NCBI RefSeq assembly: GCF_000559025.1
Contig: NZ_JAAN01000035.1
Span: 186,001 to 250,000 of the forward strand
Length of the DNA: 64,000 nt
Source: Luteimonas huabeiensis HB2
Lineage (GTDB): Bacteria; Pseudomonadota; Gammaproteobacteria; Xanthomonadales; Xanthomonadaceae
Direction of reading: 5' to 3'
Shown here: in pieces, positions 35,148 through 45,053 of the stretch
How positions within the stretch are numbered: position 1 is the stretch's first letter
Layout of the letters: each line of letters begins with the position of its first letter
The notes under the pieces: model-generated
What the model saw: only the letters and a program-made list of their open reading frames with translations
What the model was told of the DNA's origin: nothing
The model's database searches: none
Translations under genes and position numbers: made by a program

Positions 35148-35173
35148 GCCCGCCCGGCGTGCGCCGGGCGGGC
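35148..35173. terminator. 12-bp GC hairpin between marR and the POT gene
   Basis: GCCCGCCCGGCG pairs perfectly with CGCCGGGCGGGC around a 2-base loop, centred between two convergent stop codons. No T-tract on either side. It may be a two-way transcript end. Confidence 0.5.
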
Positions 35174-35184
35174 GCCGCGCGCGG

Positions 35185-36711
35185 CTACTTCACGCCGTGC
35201 ATCAGCCTCTGGATCAGCGGCGCGATCAGGAACAGCAGCACGCCGGCGCCCAGCAGCGCCCAGAAGCCGAACGTGTAGCCCGCATGCGCCGAGGCGAGCG
35301 TCATGCCGCCCTCGCCGCTGACGCTGCTGGCGAACATGCCCGACAGGTTGTTGCCGATCGCGATCGACAGGAACCAGCCGCCCATCGCCAGGCCGGTGAG
35401 CTTGGCCGGCGCCAGCTTGGTGGTCATCGACAGCCCGATCGGCGACAGGCACAGCTCGCCCACCGACTGGATGACGTACACCATGAACAGCGTCCAGAAC
35501 GGGATCTTCAGCGTGGCGGGGTCCACCAGGCTCGACAGCGCGAACATCAGCAGCAGGAACGCCAGGCCATTGAAGATCAGTCCCAGGCCGAACTTGCGCG
35601 GGATCGACGGGTTGGCCGAACCCATCTTCACCCACAGCCAGGCGACGATCGGCGCGAGGGTGATGATCGCGATGGAGTTGACCGACTGGAACCAGCCGAC
35701 CGGGAACATCCAGCCGCCCAGGTCGCGATCGACGATGTTCTGCGCAAGGAAGTTGAAGGAGCTGCCGGCCTGCTCGAAGAACATCCAGAACAGCACGTTG
35801 AAGCCGAAGATGATCAGCATGGCGATCACCATGTCGCGCTGCCTGGCGCCTTCGCGGATGCCCTCGACCAGCAGCATGATCGCCGGCGCCACGAACAGCG
35901 CGATCAGGATCCAGTTCAGCACGCCGGCGTCGATCGTCAGCAGGAAGTAGTAGACCGGGATCGCGGCCAGCGCGCCGATCGTCACCGCCACCATCCGGCC
36001 CGGGCCCGTCGCCCCGGCGGGGGCCGCGCCGACGCCCTTGAGCTGCTTGCGGCCGAACCAGAACCACAGCAGGCTGATCATCATGCCGATGCCCGAGGCG
36101 ATGAACACCACCTTGTAGGCCGGCATGCCGTCGCTGCCGAACACCTTCTCGGCCAGCAGGCCGGTCAGGATCGGCGCGAGGAACGCGCCCATGTTGATGC
36201 CCATGTAGAAGATCGTGAAACCGGAGTCGCGGCGCGAATCGGTCGGCGCGTAGAGCTTGCCGACCATGGTCGAGATGATCGGCTTGAACAGGCCGTTGCC
36301 GACGATGATGGTGGCCAGGCCGAGCTTGAGCCAGGCATCGGTAGGGATCGTGATCAGGAACAGCCCCGCGGCCATGAACAGCGCGCCGAGCAGGATCGCG
36401 CGCTGGTAGCCGATCAGCTTGTCGGCGACGTAGCCGCCGAAGATCGCCGCCGCGTACACCAGCGCCAGGTACGCCCCGTACAGTTCGCTGGCCGGCGCCT
36501 CGCCGGACGCGTCGCCGCGGTAGAACTGGGCCACGATGTACAGCACCAGCGCCCAGCGCATGCCGTAGAAGGCGAAGCGCTCCCAGAACTCGGTCATGAA
36601 CAGCATCCACAGCGGCTTGGGATGCCCCAGCCACTGCGGGTAGGTCGGCGGCTCGGCCGGCGGTTGCGGCGGGATCGGTGCGGGTTTAGGCGCGATGGCG
36701 TCGACGCTCAT
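35185..36711 (-). CDS. POT-family proton:peptide symporter
   Basis: 508-residue inner-membrane transporter with about 14 helices. The family signature EFWERFAFYGMRWALVLY (the ExxERFxxY motif) is at about 41-58, and GNGLFKPIISTMVGKLY follows. A later helix carries QSVGELCLSPIGLSMTTKLAP (PTR2 signature). It would import di- and tripeptides, and its position beside amino-acid degradation genes fits use of peptides as carbon source. The N-terminus has a Pro-rich cytoplasmic stretch (PKPAPIPPQPPAEPP). Confidence 0.92.
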   Translation of the reverse strand: MSVDAIAPKPAPIPPQPPAEPPTYPQWLGHPKPLWMLFMTEFWERFAFYGMRWALVLYIVAQFYRGDASGEAPASELYGAYLALVYAAAIFGGYVADKLIGYQRAILLGALFMAAGLFLITIPTDAWLKLGLATIIVGNGLFKPIISTMVGKLYAPTDSRRDSGFTIFYMGINMGAFLAPILTGLLAEKVFGSDGMPAYKVVFIASGIGMMISLLWFWFGRKQLKGVGAAPAGATGPGRMVAVTIGALAAIPVYYFLLTIDAGVLNWILIALFVAPAIMLLVEGIREGARQRDMVIAMLIIFGFNVLFWMFFEQAGSSFNFLAQNIVDRDLGGWMFPVGWFQSVNSIAIITLAPIVAWLWVKMGSANPSIPRKFGLGLIFNGLAFLLLMFALSSLVDPATLKIPFWTLFMVYVIQSVGELCLSPIGLSMTTKLAPAKLTGLAMGGWFLSIAIGNNLSGMFASSVSGEGGMTLASAHAGYTFGFWALLGAGVLLFLIAPLIQRLMHGVK

Positions 36712-36836
36712 GCGGTAGGGTTCCCCTGGGACGCGGGTGGGACGGAAAGGCCAGCGCCCGCGGCCTGGCCGCGGGACGCGGCAGCATTACCGACCCGGGC
36801 GGTCCGCGTCAAAGGCCGGCCGCGGCCGGCGGCGCG

Positions 36837-38426
36837 CTACGTTGCCGGGTAGTCGTAGCTCGCGCCGATCCCCAGCGGCACGCCCAGCGCCCAGAACGCC
36901 AGCAGGAACAGCGTCCACAGCACCGACAGCGCCAGCGAGTACGGGATCATCAGCGAGACCAGGGTGCCGATGCCGGCCGACTTCACGTAGCGCTGGCAGA
37001 ACACGACGATCAGCGGGAAGTACGGCATCAGCGGGGTGATGATCGTGGTCATCGAATCGCCCACGCGGTAGGCCGCCTGGGTCAGGTCGGGCGACACGCC
37101 CAGCTGCATCATCAGCGGCACCATGATCGGCGCCAGCAGCGCCCACTTCGCCGAGGCCGAGCCGATGAACAGGTTGACGATCGAGGTCATCGCGATCAGG
37201 CCGATGATCGTCAGCCACATCGGCAGCCCCAGCGCGCGCAGGAAGTCCGCGCCCTCCACCGCCATCAGCGTGCCCAGGCCCGAGCCGTTGAAGCCGGCGA
37301 GGAACTGCGCGATGAAGAACGCGATGACGATGTAGTAGCCCATCCCGCTCATCGCCTTGGTCATCGCCGCGATCACGTCGCGGTGGCTGTGCACCGTGCC
37401 GGCGACGTAGCCGTAGACCACGCCCGGGATCAGGAACAGCACGAAGATCAGCGCCACGATCGACTGCATCACCGGCGCCGCGGCCACCAGCAGCGGATGG
37501 CTGCCCTCGGGCACCGCCTCGGCCGGCGCGCGCCAGGGCGAGGTCTCCGGCACCAGGCTCAGCGCGAACAGCCCGGCGGCGACCAGCATCGCCAGCATCG
37601 CCCACAGCAGCCCGCGGCGCTCGGCGGCGCTCAGCGGCTGCATCGTCGGCAGATCGGCGCGATCGCCGTCCACCGCGGTGCGCTGGAGCCGGGGCTCGAC
37701 GAGCCGGTCGGTCACGAACCAGCCGATCGCCACGATCAGGAAGGTCGAGGCGGTGGTGAAGATCCAGTTGTTGAGCGGGTTGATCTCCAGCGCCGGGTCC
37801 AGCACCCGGCCGGCCTCCTGGGTGAAGGAGGCCAGCATCGGATCCAGCGAGGACGGCACGAACAGGGTGGCCGAGAACCCGCCGGAGACGCCGCAGAACG
37901 CCGCCGCGATGCCCGCCAGCGGGTGCCGGCCGGCGGCGTAGAAGATCACCCCGCCCAGCGGGATCACCAGCACGTAGCCCGCATCCACCGCCACGTGGCT
38001 CAGCACCGCCACCGCGACCAGGGCCGGGGTCAGCAGCCGCTTCGGGGTCACCGACAGCACGCGCCGCAGCGCCGCGTTGATGAAGCCGGTGTGCTCGGCC
38101 ACGCCCAGGCCCAGCATCGCCACCAGCACGATGCCCAGCGGCGCGAAGCCGACGAAGGTGCGCACCATGTTGGCCATGAAGCCGGTCAGCGACTCGCCCG
38201 ACAGCAGGTTCACCACCTGGATCGGCTCGCCGCTGCGCGGGTCGATGGCCTGGAAGTCGACGCCCGACAGCGCCCAGGACAGGGCCCACACCGCCAGCAT
38301 CAGCAGCAGGAACAGCATCGCCGGGTCCGGCAGCCGGTTGCCGACGCGCTCCACCGCGTCCAGGAAGCGGCCCATGAGGCCGGTCGGCGCGCCGGGCGCG
38401 GATGGGTCGGTGCCGGGCTGGGTCAT
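36837..38426 (-). CDS. AbgT-family transporter
   Basis: 529-residue membrane protein of the AbgT family, which includes E. coli AbgT (p-aminobenzoyl-glutamate uptake) and MtrF-type drug exporters. Typical segments are GFAPLGIVLVAMLGLGVAEHTG, LTPALVAVAVLSHVAVDAGY, GVSGGFSATLFVPSSLDPML and MTSIVNLFIGSASAKWALLAPIMVPLM. Substrate and direction (folate fragments, sulfonamides or peptides) cannot be told. It lies between the POT transporter and the CbiM-like gene, all on the same strand with gaps of 125 and 58 bp. Confidence 0.9.
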   Translation of the reverse strand: MTQPGTDPSAPGAPTGLMGRFLDAVERVGNRLPDPAMLFLLLMLAVWALSWALSGVDFQAIDPRSGEPIQVVNLLSGESLTGFMANMVRTFVGFAPLGIVLVAMLGLGVAEHTGFINAALRRVLSVTPKRLLTPALVAVAVLSHVAVDAGYVLVIPLGGVIFYAAGRHPLAGIAAAFCGVSGGFSATLFVPSSLDPMLASFTQEAGRVLDPALEINPLNNWIFTTASTFLIVAIGWFVTDRLVEPRLQRTAVDGDRADLPTMQPLSAAERRGLLWAMLAMLVAAGLFALSLVPETSPWRAPAEAVPEGSHPLLVAAAPVMQSIVALIFVLFLIPGVVYGYVAGTVHSHRDVIAAMTKAMSGMGYYIVIAFFIAQFLAGFNGSGLGTLMAVEGADFLRALGLPMWLTIIGLIAMTSIVNLFIGSASAKWALLAPIMVPLMMQLGVSPDLTQAAYRVGDSMTTIITPLMPYFPLIVVFCQRYVKSAGIGTLVSLMIPYSLALSVLWTLFLLAFWALGVPLGIGASYDYPAT

Positions 38427-38484
38427 GCGGTCGGGATCCCCGTCGAATCGAGACCTGCCGCATCCTAGAGCATTCCCCGCCCGC

Positions 38485-39147
38485 TCACATGGGCCGCTGC
38501 GGCCACAGGTAGTCGCGGTCGTCGAAGCTGCGGCACCAGTGCGGCCGGTAGACCACGATCAGCACCATCACCGTGCCGGCGAAGAACGCCTCGGCGAACA
38601 TCAGCAGCGGCGTCGCCGCCAGGTAGGCAGCGGCCGCGCGCCCGCCCAGCCAGGCCGTCAGCGCGGCCTTGGCCAGCACCGAGGCGGCCATCGCCAGCGC
38701 GGCCGCGGCGAAGGCATTGAGCATCACGTAGACGAAGATGTTGCGCGGCGCCCAGCGCAGCGCCGCGCGCGAGACCAGCGCGGTGACCGCCACCGGCAGC
38801 GCGCCGGCGACCAGGAAGTCCACCGCCCAGCCGTGCCACGCCGCGCCCAGCAGCACGCCGGCCAGGCTGACCGCGGCCATCGCCCAGCAGGCCACGCCGG
38901 CGCCGAACATCAGCGTGGCGATCGTCGCGCCCAGGAAGTGCAGCATCACCCCCTGCAGCGCGGCGGTGTTGAACCAGCGCATCCCCGCCAGCGCGGCCGT
39001 CGCGATCAGCAGCAGGCGCAGCGCGTCCGCGTCGGCGCCGCGCACGTAGGCGCGCAGCGGCCCGGCGCCGCGCAGCAGCGCCAGCAGCGCGCCCGCCCAG
39101 GCCAGCGCGTGCGACCAGGCCGGCAGCGCGACCTCGGCGGCGCCCAT
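38485..39147 (-). CDS. CbiM-like multi-pass membrane protein
   Basis: 220 residues, about six to seven membrane helices. The stretch QGVMLHFLGATIATLMFGAG and RNIFVYVMLNAFAAAAL resemble CbiM/NikM, the substrate-binding component of cobalt or nickel energy-coupling-factor transporters. However, the N-terminal metal-binding Met-His tail (MHIxxG) is missing and no ECF ATPase or T component is nearby. The C-terminus is FDDRDYLWPQRPM, cytoplasmic. It could be a diverged orphan with a different role. Starts 10 bp after the kynA stop, so likely cotranscribed with kynA. Confidence 0.55.
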   Translation of the reverse strand: MGAAEVALPAWSHALAWAGALLALLRGAGPLRAYVRGADADALRLLLIATAALAGMRWFNTAALQGVMLHFLGATIATLMFGAGVACWAMAAVSLAGVLLGAAWHGWAVDFLVAGALPVAVTALVSRAALRWAPRNIFVYVMLNAFAAAALAMAASVLAKAALTAWLGGRAAAAYLAATPLLMFAEAFFAGTVMVLIVVYRPHWCRSFDDRDYLWPQRPM

Positions 39148-39157
39148 GCGCGCGCCG

Positions 39158-40033
39158 TCAGCCCGGCGCGCCCGGCGCCGGCTGGCCCAGCCGCGTGCGC
39201 ACGTCGAACAGTTCGGGGAAGAAGGTCAGCTCCAGGGCCTGCTTCAGGAAACCGACCCCGCTGGAGCCGCCGGTGCCGCGCTTGAAGCCGATGATGCGCA
39301 TCACCGTGCGCATGTGGCGGAACCGCCACAGCTGGAACTGCGATTCCAGGTCCACCAGGTCCTCGCACAGCGAGTACTCGCGCCAATAGCGGTCGGTGCC
39401 GTTGTAGACCGCCTCGAACACCGGCAGCAGCTCCGGGTCGTGCACGTGCGCCTCGCGCCAGTCGCGCTGCAGGTGCCGCGCCGGCACCGCATGGCCCCAG
39501 CGCGCGAGGTAGCGCAGGAACTCGTCGTACAGGCTCGGCGCCTCCAGCACCGCGCGCAGCGCGGCCTGGCCGTCGGGGTCGTAGGCGAACACCCGCAGCA
39601 TCGCCGCGTTCTTGTTGCCCAGCAGGAACTCCACGGTACGGTACTGCAGCGACTGGAAGCCCGAGGACGGGCCCAGGACGCCGCGGAACTCCATGTACTC
39701 GGCCGGGGTGAGCGTCTCCAGCACCGACCATTGCTCGGTCAGCTGCCGCAGCACCTGCTTGCAGCGCGAGAGCACCTTGCGGCAGCGCCAGACCTCGTCG
39801 CGCCGAAGGTGGGCGATCGCCGCGCCCAGTTCGTGGATCATCAGCTTGATCCACAGCTCGGAGACCTGGTGCTGGACGATGAACAGCATCTCGTCGTGGT
39901 GCGGCGGGACCGATTGCGGGACCTGCGCGGCCAGCAGCCGGTCCAGCCTCAGGTAGCCGGAATAGGTCAGGCGCCCGTTGAGGTCGGTGTGGATGCCCTC
40001 TTCCAGGGGCCGCTGGTTGCGGTCGATGCTCAT
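39158..40033 (-). CDS. kynA: Tryptophan 2,3-dioxygenase
   Basis: Haem enzyme opening the indole ring of tryptophan to N-formylkynurenine, the first step of the kynurenine pathway. 291 residues, close to the well-studied X. campestris enzyme. Substrate-pocket residues lie in [15 protein letters not shown] and [16 protein letters not shown]; the haem-ligand His is in [15 protein letters not shown]; the active-site loop is [16 protein letters not shown] (GTGGSSG). The ATG at 40033 gives [15 protein letters not shown]. No kynB or kynU is adjacent, so the pathway is scattered as are the tyrosine genes. Confidence 0.96.
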   Translation of the reverse strand: MSIDRNQRPLEEGIHTDLNGRLTYSGYLRLDRLLAAQVPQSVPPHHDEMLFIVQHQVSELWIKLMIHELGAAIAHLRRDEVWRCRKVLSRCKQVLRQLTEQWSVLETLTPAEYMEFRGVLGPSSGFQSLQYRTVEFLLGNKNAAMLRVFAYDPDGQAALRAVLEAPSLYDEFLRYLARWGHAVPARHLQRDWREAHVHDPELLPVFEAVYNGTDRYWREYSLCEDLVDLESQFQLWRFRHMRTVMRIIGFKRGTGGSSGVGFLKQALELTFFPELFDVRTRLGQPAPGAPG

Positions 40034-40164
40034 CCGGCGAAGGGTACTCCATCGGCCGCCGGCGCCCGGGCGCCTGAATGCGCCTGCGCGAAGCCTGTCA
40101 TGCGCGCGCCATCGGAAGCGGGCAGAATCGGCCGGGGGACAGGGGATCACAAGGGGAGCGAACG

Positions 40165-43100
40165 ATGCGCAGGTTCGGCTGCCGGCTCTGGCTGGCGACG
40201 GCGATGGTGTGCGGGCTGGGCGGCACCGCCCAGGCCCAGGTGGCGATCAGCCAGGTCTACGGCGGCGGCGGCAACAGCGGCGCCGCCTACAACGCGGACT
40301 ACGTGGAGCTGTTCAACCGCGGGACCGAGCCGGTCTCGCTCTCGGGCAAGTCCCTGCAGTACACCAGCGCCAGCGGCACCGGCAACTTCGGCGCCAGCGC
40401 CGGGCAACTGGTGGTCCTGCCCGCCGCCACCCTGGAGCCCGGCCAGTACTACCTGATCGGCCTGGCCGGCGGCGCCAACGGCGATCCGCTGCCGACGCCG
40501 GACGCGACCGGCACCATCAACATGTCCGCCAGCGCCGGCAAGGCCGCGCTGGTGGAGGGCACCGCCGGCCTCGGCTGCAACGGCGGCAGCACGCCCTGCA
40601 CGCCGGAGCAGCAGGCGCGGATCCTCGACCTGGTCGGCTTCGGCGGCGCCAACTACTACGAAGGCAGCGGCCCGGCGCCGGCGCTGTCGGCCGCGGCGGC
40701 CGCGCTGCGCGCCGGCGACGGCTGCACCGACAGCGACGACAACGCCGCCGACTTCGCCGCCGGCGCGCCCGCGCCGCGCAACAGCGCGTCGATCCCGAAC
40801 CCCTGCGCCGGCGGCGGCACGCCCTGGCTGTCGGTGGCCGACACCGCCGCCGCCGAGGGCGACAGCGGCACCACGCCGTTCTTCTTCACCGTCAGCCTCA
40901 ACCAGCCGGCCGGCCCGGAGGGCGTCAGCGTCGACTACGCGACCGCCGATGGCACCGCCACCGTCGCCGACGGCGACTACGTCGCCAAGTCCGGCACCCT
41001 GACCTTCGCCGAAGGGCAGAGCGCGCTGACCTTCACCGTCGAGGTCCTCGGCGACACCGCGACCGAGCCCGACGAGGTCTTCTACGTCGATCTCGACAAC
41101 CCGCAGGGCGCGCAGATCGCCCGCGCGCGGGCGACCGGCACCATCCTCAACGACGACGTGGTCACCCTGCCGATCCACGCCATCCAGGGCAGCGGCGCGC
41201 GCTCGCCCTACGAGAACCAGGCGGTCGCCACCGAGGGCATCGTCACCGCGCGCAAGAACAACGGCTTCTTCCTGCAGACCGCGATCGGCGAAGACGACGG
41301 CGATCCGGCCACCTCGGAAGGCCTGTTCGTGTTCACCTCCAGCGCGCCGCCGGCCGCCGCCGCGGTGGGCAACCGCGTGCTGGTGCAGGGCACGGTGACC
41401 GAGTACGTCCCGGCCGCCGATCCCTACCAGCTGCCGCTGACCGAGATCGTCTCGCCGAGCGTGGTGCAGCTGTCCTCCGGCCACCCGCTGCCGCCGCCGG
41501 TCGCGCTGACCACCGCCCTGCCCAACGCCGATGGCGGCCTGGACCAGCTCGAGCACCTGGAAAGCATGCGGGTGACCGCGCCGAGCTTCACCGTGGTCGC
41601 GCCGACCGGCGGCAACGTCAACGAGACCCAGGCCACCGCCACCAGCAACGGCCGCTTCGCGGTGGTGGTCACCGGCACCCCGCGCCCGTTCCGCGAGCCC
41701 GGCATCCAGGTGCCCGACCCCGACCCGCTCGGCAGCACCGCGCCGAACATCCCGCGCTGGGACTTCAACCCCGAGCTGATCGCCGTCAACAGCACCACCA
41801 TCGGCGCGCCCACCGCCAACCTGGCCGCCGGTTGCCGGATCGTGGACGGCACCCTGACCGGCTCGCTGGACTACACCTTCCGCCGCTACACGATCTACCC
41901 GGAGACCGAACTGAGCGTAGACTGCGGCGGCGCCGACCAGCCGCGCCCGGCGCAGTTGCCAGGCCCGGATCACGCCACCTTCGCCACCTACAACCTCGAG
42001 CGCTTCTTCGACACCGTCAACGATCCCGCGATCGGCGAGCCGGTGCTGACCGCCGAGGCGCTGGAGCGGCGCCTGCGGAAGGCCTCGCTGGCGGTGCGCG
42101 GCTACCTGCACTTCCCGGACGTGCTGGGCGTGACCGAGGTCGAGAACCTGTCGGTGCTGCAGGCGCTCGCCCAGCGCATCAACACCGACGCCGTGGCCGC
42201 CGGCCAGGCCGATCCGGGCTACGTCGCCTACCTCGAGGAAGGCAACGACGTCGGCGGCATCGACGTCGGCTTCCTGGTCCGCGCCGGCGACAACGGCGCG
42301 GGCGCGGCGCGCGTGCAGGTGGCCTCGGTCGCCCAGCACGGCGCCGACGAGGTGCTGACCAACCCCGACGGCAGCACCAGCCTGCTCAACGACCGCCCGC
42401 CGCTGCGGCTGGAGGCCACGGTGCAGTTCGCCGACGGCCGCGCGCTGCCGGTGACCGCGATCGTGGTCCACCAGCGCTCGCTCAGCGGCATCGAGGACGA
42501 CACCGGCGGCAGCGCCGGCTGGAGCAGCACCGGCGCCCGCGTGCGCGCCAAGCGCCAGGCGCAGGCCGAATCGCTGGCCACCCTGCTGCAGTCGCTGCAG
42601 CAGGAAGATCCGGCGCGCAAGCTGGTGGTGCTGGGCGACTTCAACGCCTTCGAGTTCAACGACGGCTACGTCGATGCCCTGGGCGTGGTCACCGGCCGGC
42701 CCTCGCCCGACGACGAGACCGCGGTGGACGGCGACGGCATCGACCTGGTCGAGCCCGACCTGCGCAACACCACCCTCGACGCCGACCCGACCGAGCGCTA
42801 CTCGTTCGTGTTCGACTACCAGGCGCAGAGCCTCGACCACGTGCTGGTCAACCAGGCCCTGATCGACTCGCCGCTGGTGGCCGGCTACGCGATCAGCCAC
42901 GCGCGCATCAACGCCGACTTCCCCGAGGTCGCGCGCAACGACGCCGCCACGCCGACCCGCCTGTCCGACCACGACCCGACCCTGCTGCTGGTGCGGCTGG
43001 CCCCGGCCCACTACGCCGACCTGTCGGCGGTGGCCGAGACCGAGGCCGCCGAGGTCGTCGCCGGGACCGCGATGGGCTTCGCCGCCACCGTGGCCAACGC

Positions 43101-43731
43101 CGGCCCCGACGCGGCCGCCTTCCCGGGCGTGGGCTTCTCCCTCGACAGCGAGCTGGCCGACCTCGAGGTCGCGGCCCCCGCCGGCTGGAGCTGCGACGCG
43201 CCGGCGGCCGGCGACGGTGCCACCACCGTGGCCTGCACCGCCGACACCCTGGCCGCCGACGCCGACGCGGTGTTCGGCCTGAGCGCCACCGCGCCGGAAA
43301 GTGCCATCGGCGCCACCGTGACGCTGGCCGTCGCCGCCACCTCGCAGACCGCCGACCCGGACGAGTCGGACAACAGCGCCAGCGCGGAGGTGACCGTGGT
43401 CGAGGACGCGCAGGCCGTGCCCGAGCTGGTCAACGGTACCCCCGAGACCGGCCTCTCCGGCGCGGCGGGCGACGCCCTGCTCTACCGCATCGAGGTGCCG
43501 GCCGGCGCGCGCCACCTGCGCGTGCTCAGCTACGGCGGCAGCGGCGACGTGACCCTGACGCTGCGCCACGGCGAATCGCCCACCGACGAGGCCTACGACC
43601 TGCGCTCCGCCCGCCCGGGCAACTCCGAGGTGGCGCACGTCGCCGCCCCGGTCGCCGGCACCTGGTACGTGCGCATCGTCGGCGAGCGCGCCTTCGCCCG
43701 CCTCGCCCTCCGGGCCAGCTTCCAGCCCTGA
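40165..43731 (+). CDS. Secreted ExeM/NucH-type multidomain endonuclease
   Basis: 1188-residue extracellular or surface nuclease. Signal peptide 1-24 (GTAQA cut). A lamin-tail domain about 25-200 ([20 protein letters not shown]) is followed by a Calx-beta domain about 225-335 ([17 protein letters not shown]) and an OB-fold region about 340-480. The endonuclease/exonuclease/phosphatase domain spans about 605-950, with [10 protein letters not shown] (Glu), [14 protein letters not shown] near 824 and SDHDPTLL near 933 (catalytic Asp-His). A DUF11-like repeat domain about 970-1090 and a C-terminal PPC-type beta domain complete it. AGGGGAG precedes the ATG. ExeM homologues degrade extracellular DNA in biofilms; that role is inferred. 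A strong terminator follows. Confidence 0.9.
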   Translation: MRRFGCRLWLATAMVCGLGGTAQAQVAISQVYGGGGNSGAAYNADYVELFNRGTEPVSLSGKSLQYTSASGTGNFGASAGQLVVLPAATLEPGQYYLIGLAGGANGDPLPTPDATGTINMSASAGKAALVEGTAGLGCNGGSTPCTPEQQARILDLVGFGGANYYEGSGPAPALSAAAAALRAGDGCTDSDDNAADFAAGAPAPRNSASIPNPCAGGGTPWLSVADTAAAEGDSGTTPFFFTVSLNQPAGPEGVSVDYATADGTATVADGDYVAKSGTLTFAEGQSALTFTVEVLGDTATEPDEVFYVDLDNPQGAQIARARATGTILNDDVVTLPIHAIQGSGARSPYENQAVATEGIVTARKNNGFFLQTAIGEDDGDPATSEGLFVFTSSAPPAAAAVGNRVLVQGTVTEYVPAADPYQLPLTEIVSPSVVQLSSGHPLPPPVALTTALPNADGGLDQLEHLESMRVTAPSFTVVAPTGGNVNETQATATSNGRFAVVVTGTPRPFREPGIQVPDPDPLGSTAPNIPRWDFNPELIAVNSTTIGAPTANLAAGCRIVDGTLTGSLDYTFRRYTIYPETELSVDCGGADQPRPAQLPGPDHATFATYNLERFFDTVNDPAIGEPVLTAEALERRLRKASLAVRGYLHFPDVLGVTEVENLSVLQALAQRINTDAVAAGQADPGYVAYLEEGNDVGGIDVGFLVRAGDNGAGAARVQVASVAQHGADEVLTNPDGSTSLLNDRPPLRLEATVQFADGRALPVTAIVVHQRSLSGIEDDTGGSAGWSSTGARVRAKRQAQAESLATLLQSLQQEDPARKLVVLGDFNAFEFNDGYVDALGVVTGRPSPDDETAVDGDGIDLVEPDLRNTTLDADPTERYSFVFDYQAQSLDHVLVNQALIDSPLVAGYAISHARINADFPEVARNDAATPTRLSDHDPTLLLVRLAPAHYADLSAVAETEAAEVVAGTAMGFAATVANAGPDAAAFPGVGFSLDSELADLEVAAPAGWSCDAPAAGDGATTVACTADTLAADADAVFGLSATAPESAIGATVTLAVAATSQTADPDESDNSASAEVTVVEDAQAVPELVNGTPETGLSGAAGDALLYRIEVPAGARHLRVLSYGGSGDVTLTLRHGESPTDEAYDLRSARPGNSEVAHVAAPVAGTWYVRIVGERAFARLALRASFQP

Positions 43732-43747
43732 GCGCCCAGGCGGCCCC

Positions 43748-43783
43748 GCAGAGACCCCGGCCCAGGCCGGGGTCTCTGCTTTT
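43748..43783 (+). terminator. Rho-independent terminator after the nuclease gene
   Basis: A 15-bp perfect stem (GCAGAGACCCCGGCC with its complement) and a 2-base loop, followed by TTTT, 17 bp after the stop codon. It isolates the nuclease gene from the dehydrogenase operon. Confidence 0.92.
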
Positions 43784-43982
43784 CGGCCCCAAGCGCCCAC
43801 GAAGGCGGCGGCATCGTTTGCCGGACATGACGCCGCCCCTTCCGGGAAGGCCGTTTTCGGGGGGCGCCTGCCGCCGCGGCTGCCAGCTCCGCGCGCCGCT
43901 GTCATGACGCGATGCGCAACGGGGCTTTACATGCGAGCCGCTATCATCGCGGGCCTCACGCAGAACCGGCAGAGACCACCCC

Positions 43983-45053
43983 ATGGCCGTCGCCGCCACC
44001 TTCGAAATCGAGTATCTCCAGTACCTGGGCCCGGACGGCAAGCCCGTCGGCGCCCTGCCCGAGCACGCCGATCCCGCCCGCATGGTCGAGCTGTTCCGGC
44101 AGATGCTGTTCGTGCGCACCTTCGACAGCAAGGCCATCGCCCTGCAGCGCACCGGCAAGCTGGGCACCTACGCCAGCTGCCTGGGCCACGAGGCCACCCA
44201 CGTCGGCATCGGCGCCGCCATGCGCCCCGAGGACGTGTTCGCCCCCAGCTACCGCGAGTACGGCGCGCAGTTCATGCGCGGCGTGCACCCGCGCGAAGTC
44301 CTGATGTACTGGGGCGGCGACGAGCGCGGCAACGATTTCGAGATCCCCCGCCACGACTTCCCCTGGTGCGTGCCGATCGCCACCCAGTGCCTGCACGCCG
44401 CCGGCGCGGCGCTGGCGTTCAAGCTGCGCGGCGAGCCGCGCGTGGCGGTGACCTGCTGCGGCGACGGCGGCAGCTCCAAGACCGATACCTACGCCGCGAT
44501 CAACTCCGCCGGCGCCTACGACCTGCCGTTCGTCCAGTGCATCATCAACAACGGCTGGGCGATCAGCGTGCCGCGCAAGGCCCAGACCGGCGCCAGGACC
44601 CTGGCCCAGAAGGGCCTGGCCGGCGGCCTCTACTGCCTGCAGGTGGACGGCAACGACCTGTTCGCCGTGCTCGAGGGCATGCGCCGCGCGATGGAGCGCG
44701 CGCGCAGCGGCCAGGGCGGCAGCGTCGTCGAGTTCCTCACCTACCGCCTGCACGACCACACCACCGCCGACGACGCCCGCCGCTACCGCGACGAGGCCGA
44801 GGTCAAGGCCGCCTGGGAGAGGGAACCCATCGCGCGGCTGCGCACCTGGCTCACCGACAACGGCCACTGGGACGAGGAGCGCGAGCGCGCCTGGGCCGAG
44901 GAATGCGGCCGCCGCGTGGACGCCGAGATCGACGCCTACCTCGGCACCCAGGTGCAGCCGGTCGAGGCCATGTTCGACTACCTCTACGCCGACCCGCCGC
45001 CCGATCTGCTCGCCCAGCGCGCGGCCGCCATCGCCCGGGAGCAGCGCGCATGA
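43983..45053 (+). CDS. pdhA: 2-Oxoacid dehydrogenase E1 component, alpha subunit
   Basis: Thiamine-diphosphate subunit that, with E1-beta, decarboxylates a 2-oxoacid and acylates the lipoyl group of E2. 356 residues. The ThDP/Mg motif runs from GDGGSSKTDTYAAINSAGAY to IINNGWAIS (the GDG...NN pattern, about 160-190). The region YREYGAQFMRGVHPREVLMYW and the phosphorylation-loop-like RLHDHTTADDARRYRD are also typical. Pyruvate versus branched-chain 2-oxoacid specificity cannot be fixed from sequence; xanthomonad homologues are usually named pyruvate dehydrogenase. ATGA overlap with pdhB. Confidence 0.9.
   Translation: MAVAATFEIEYLQYLGPDGKPVGALPEHADPARMVELFRQMLFVRTFDSKAIALQRTGKLGTYASCLGHEATHVGIGAAMRPEDVFAPSYREYGAQFMRGVHPREVLMYWGGDERGNDFEIPRHDFPWCVPIATQCLHAAGAALAFKLRGEPRVAVTCCGDGGSSKTDTYAAINSAGAYDLPFVQCIINNGWAISVPRKAQTGARTLAQKGLAGGLYCLQVDGNDLFAVLEGMRRAMERARSGQGGSVVEFLTYRLHDHTTADDARRYRDEAEVKAAWEREPIARLRTWLTDNGHWDEERERAWAEECGRRVDAEIDAYLGTQVQPVEAMFDYLYADPPPDLLAQRAAAIAREQRA

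Noticed and set aside
40147-43905. 1252-codon open frame opposite the nuclease gene
   Set aside because: Exact antisense of a well-supported secreted nuclease; composition is that of a shadow frame and there is no ribosome binding site.
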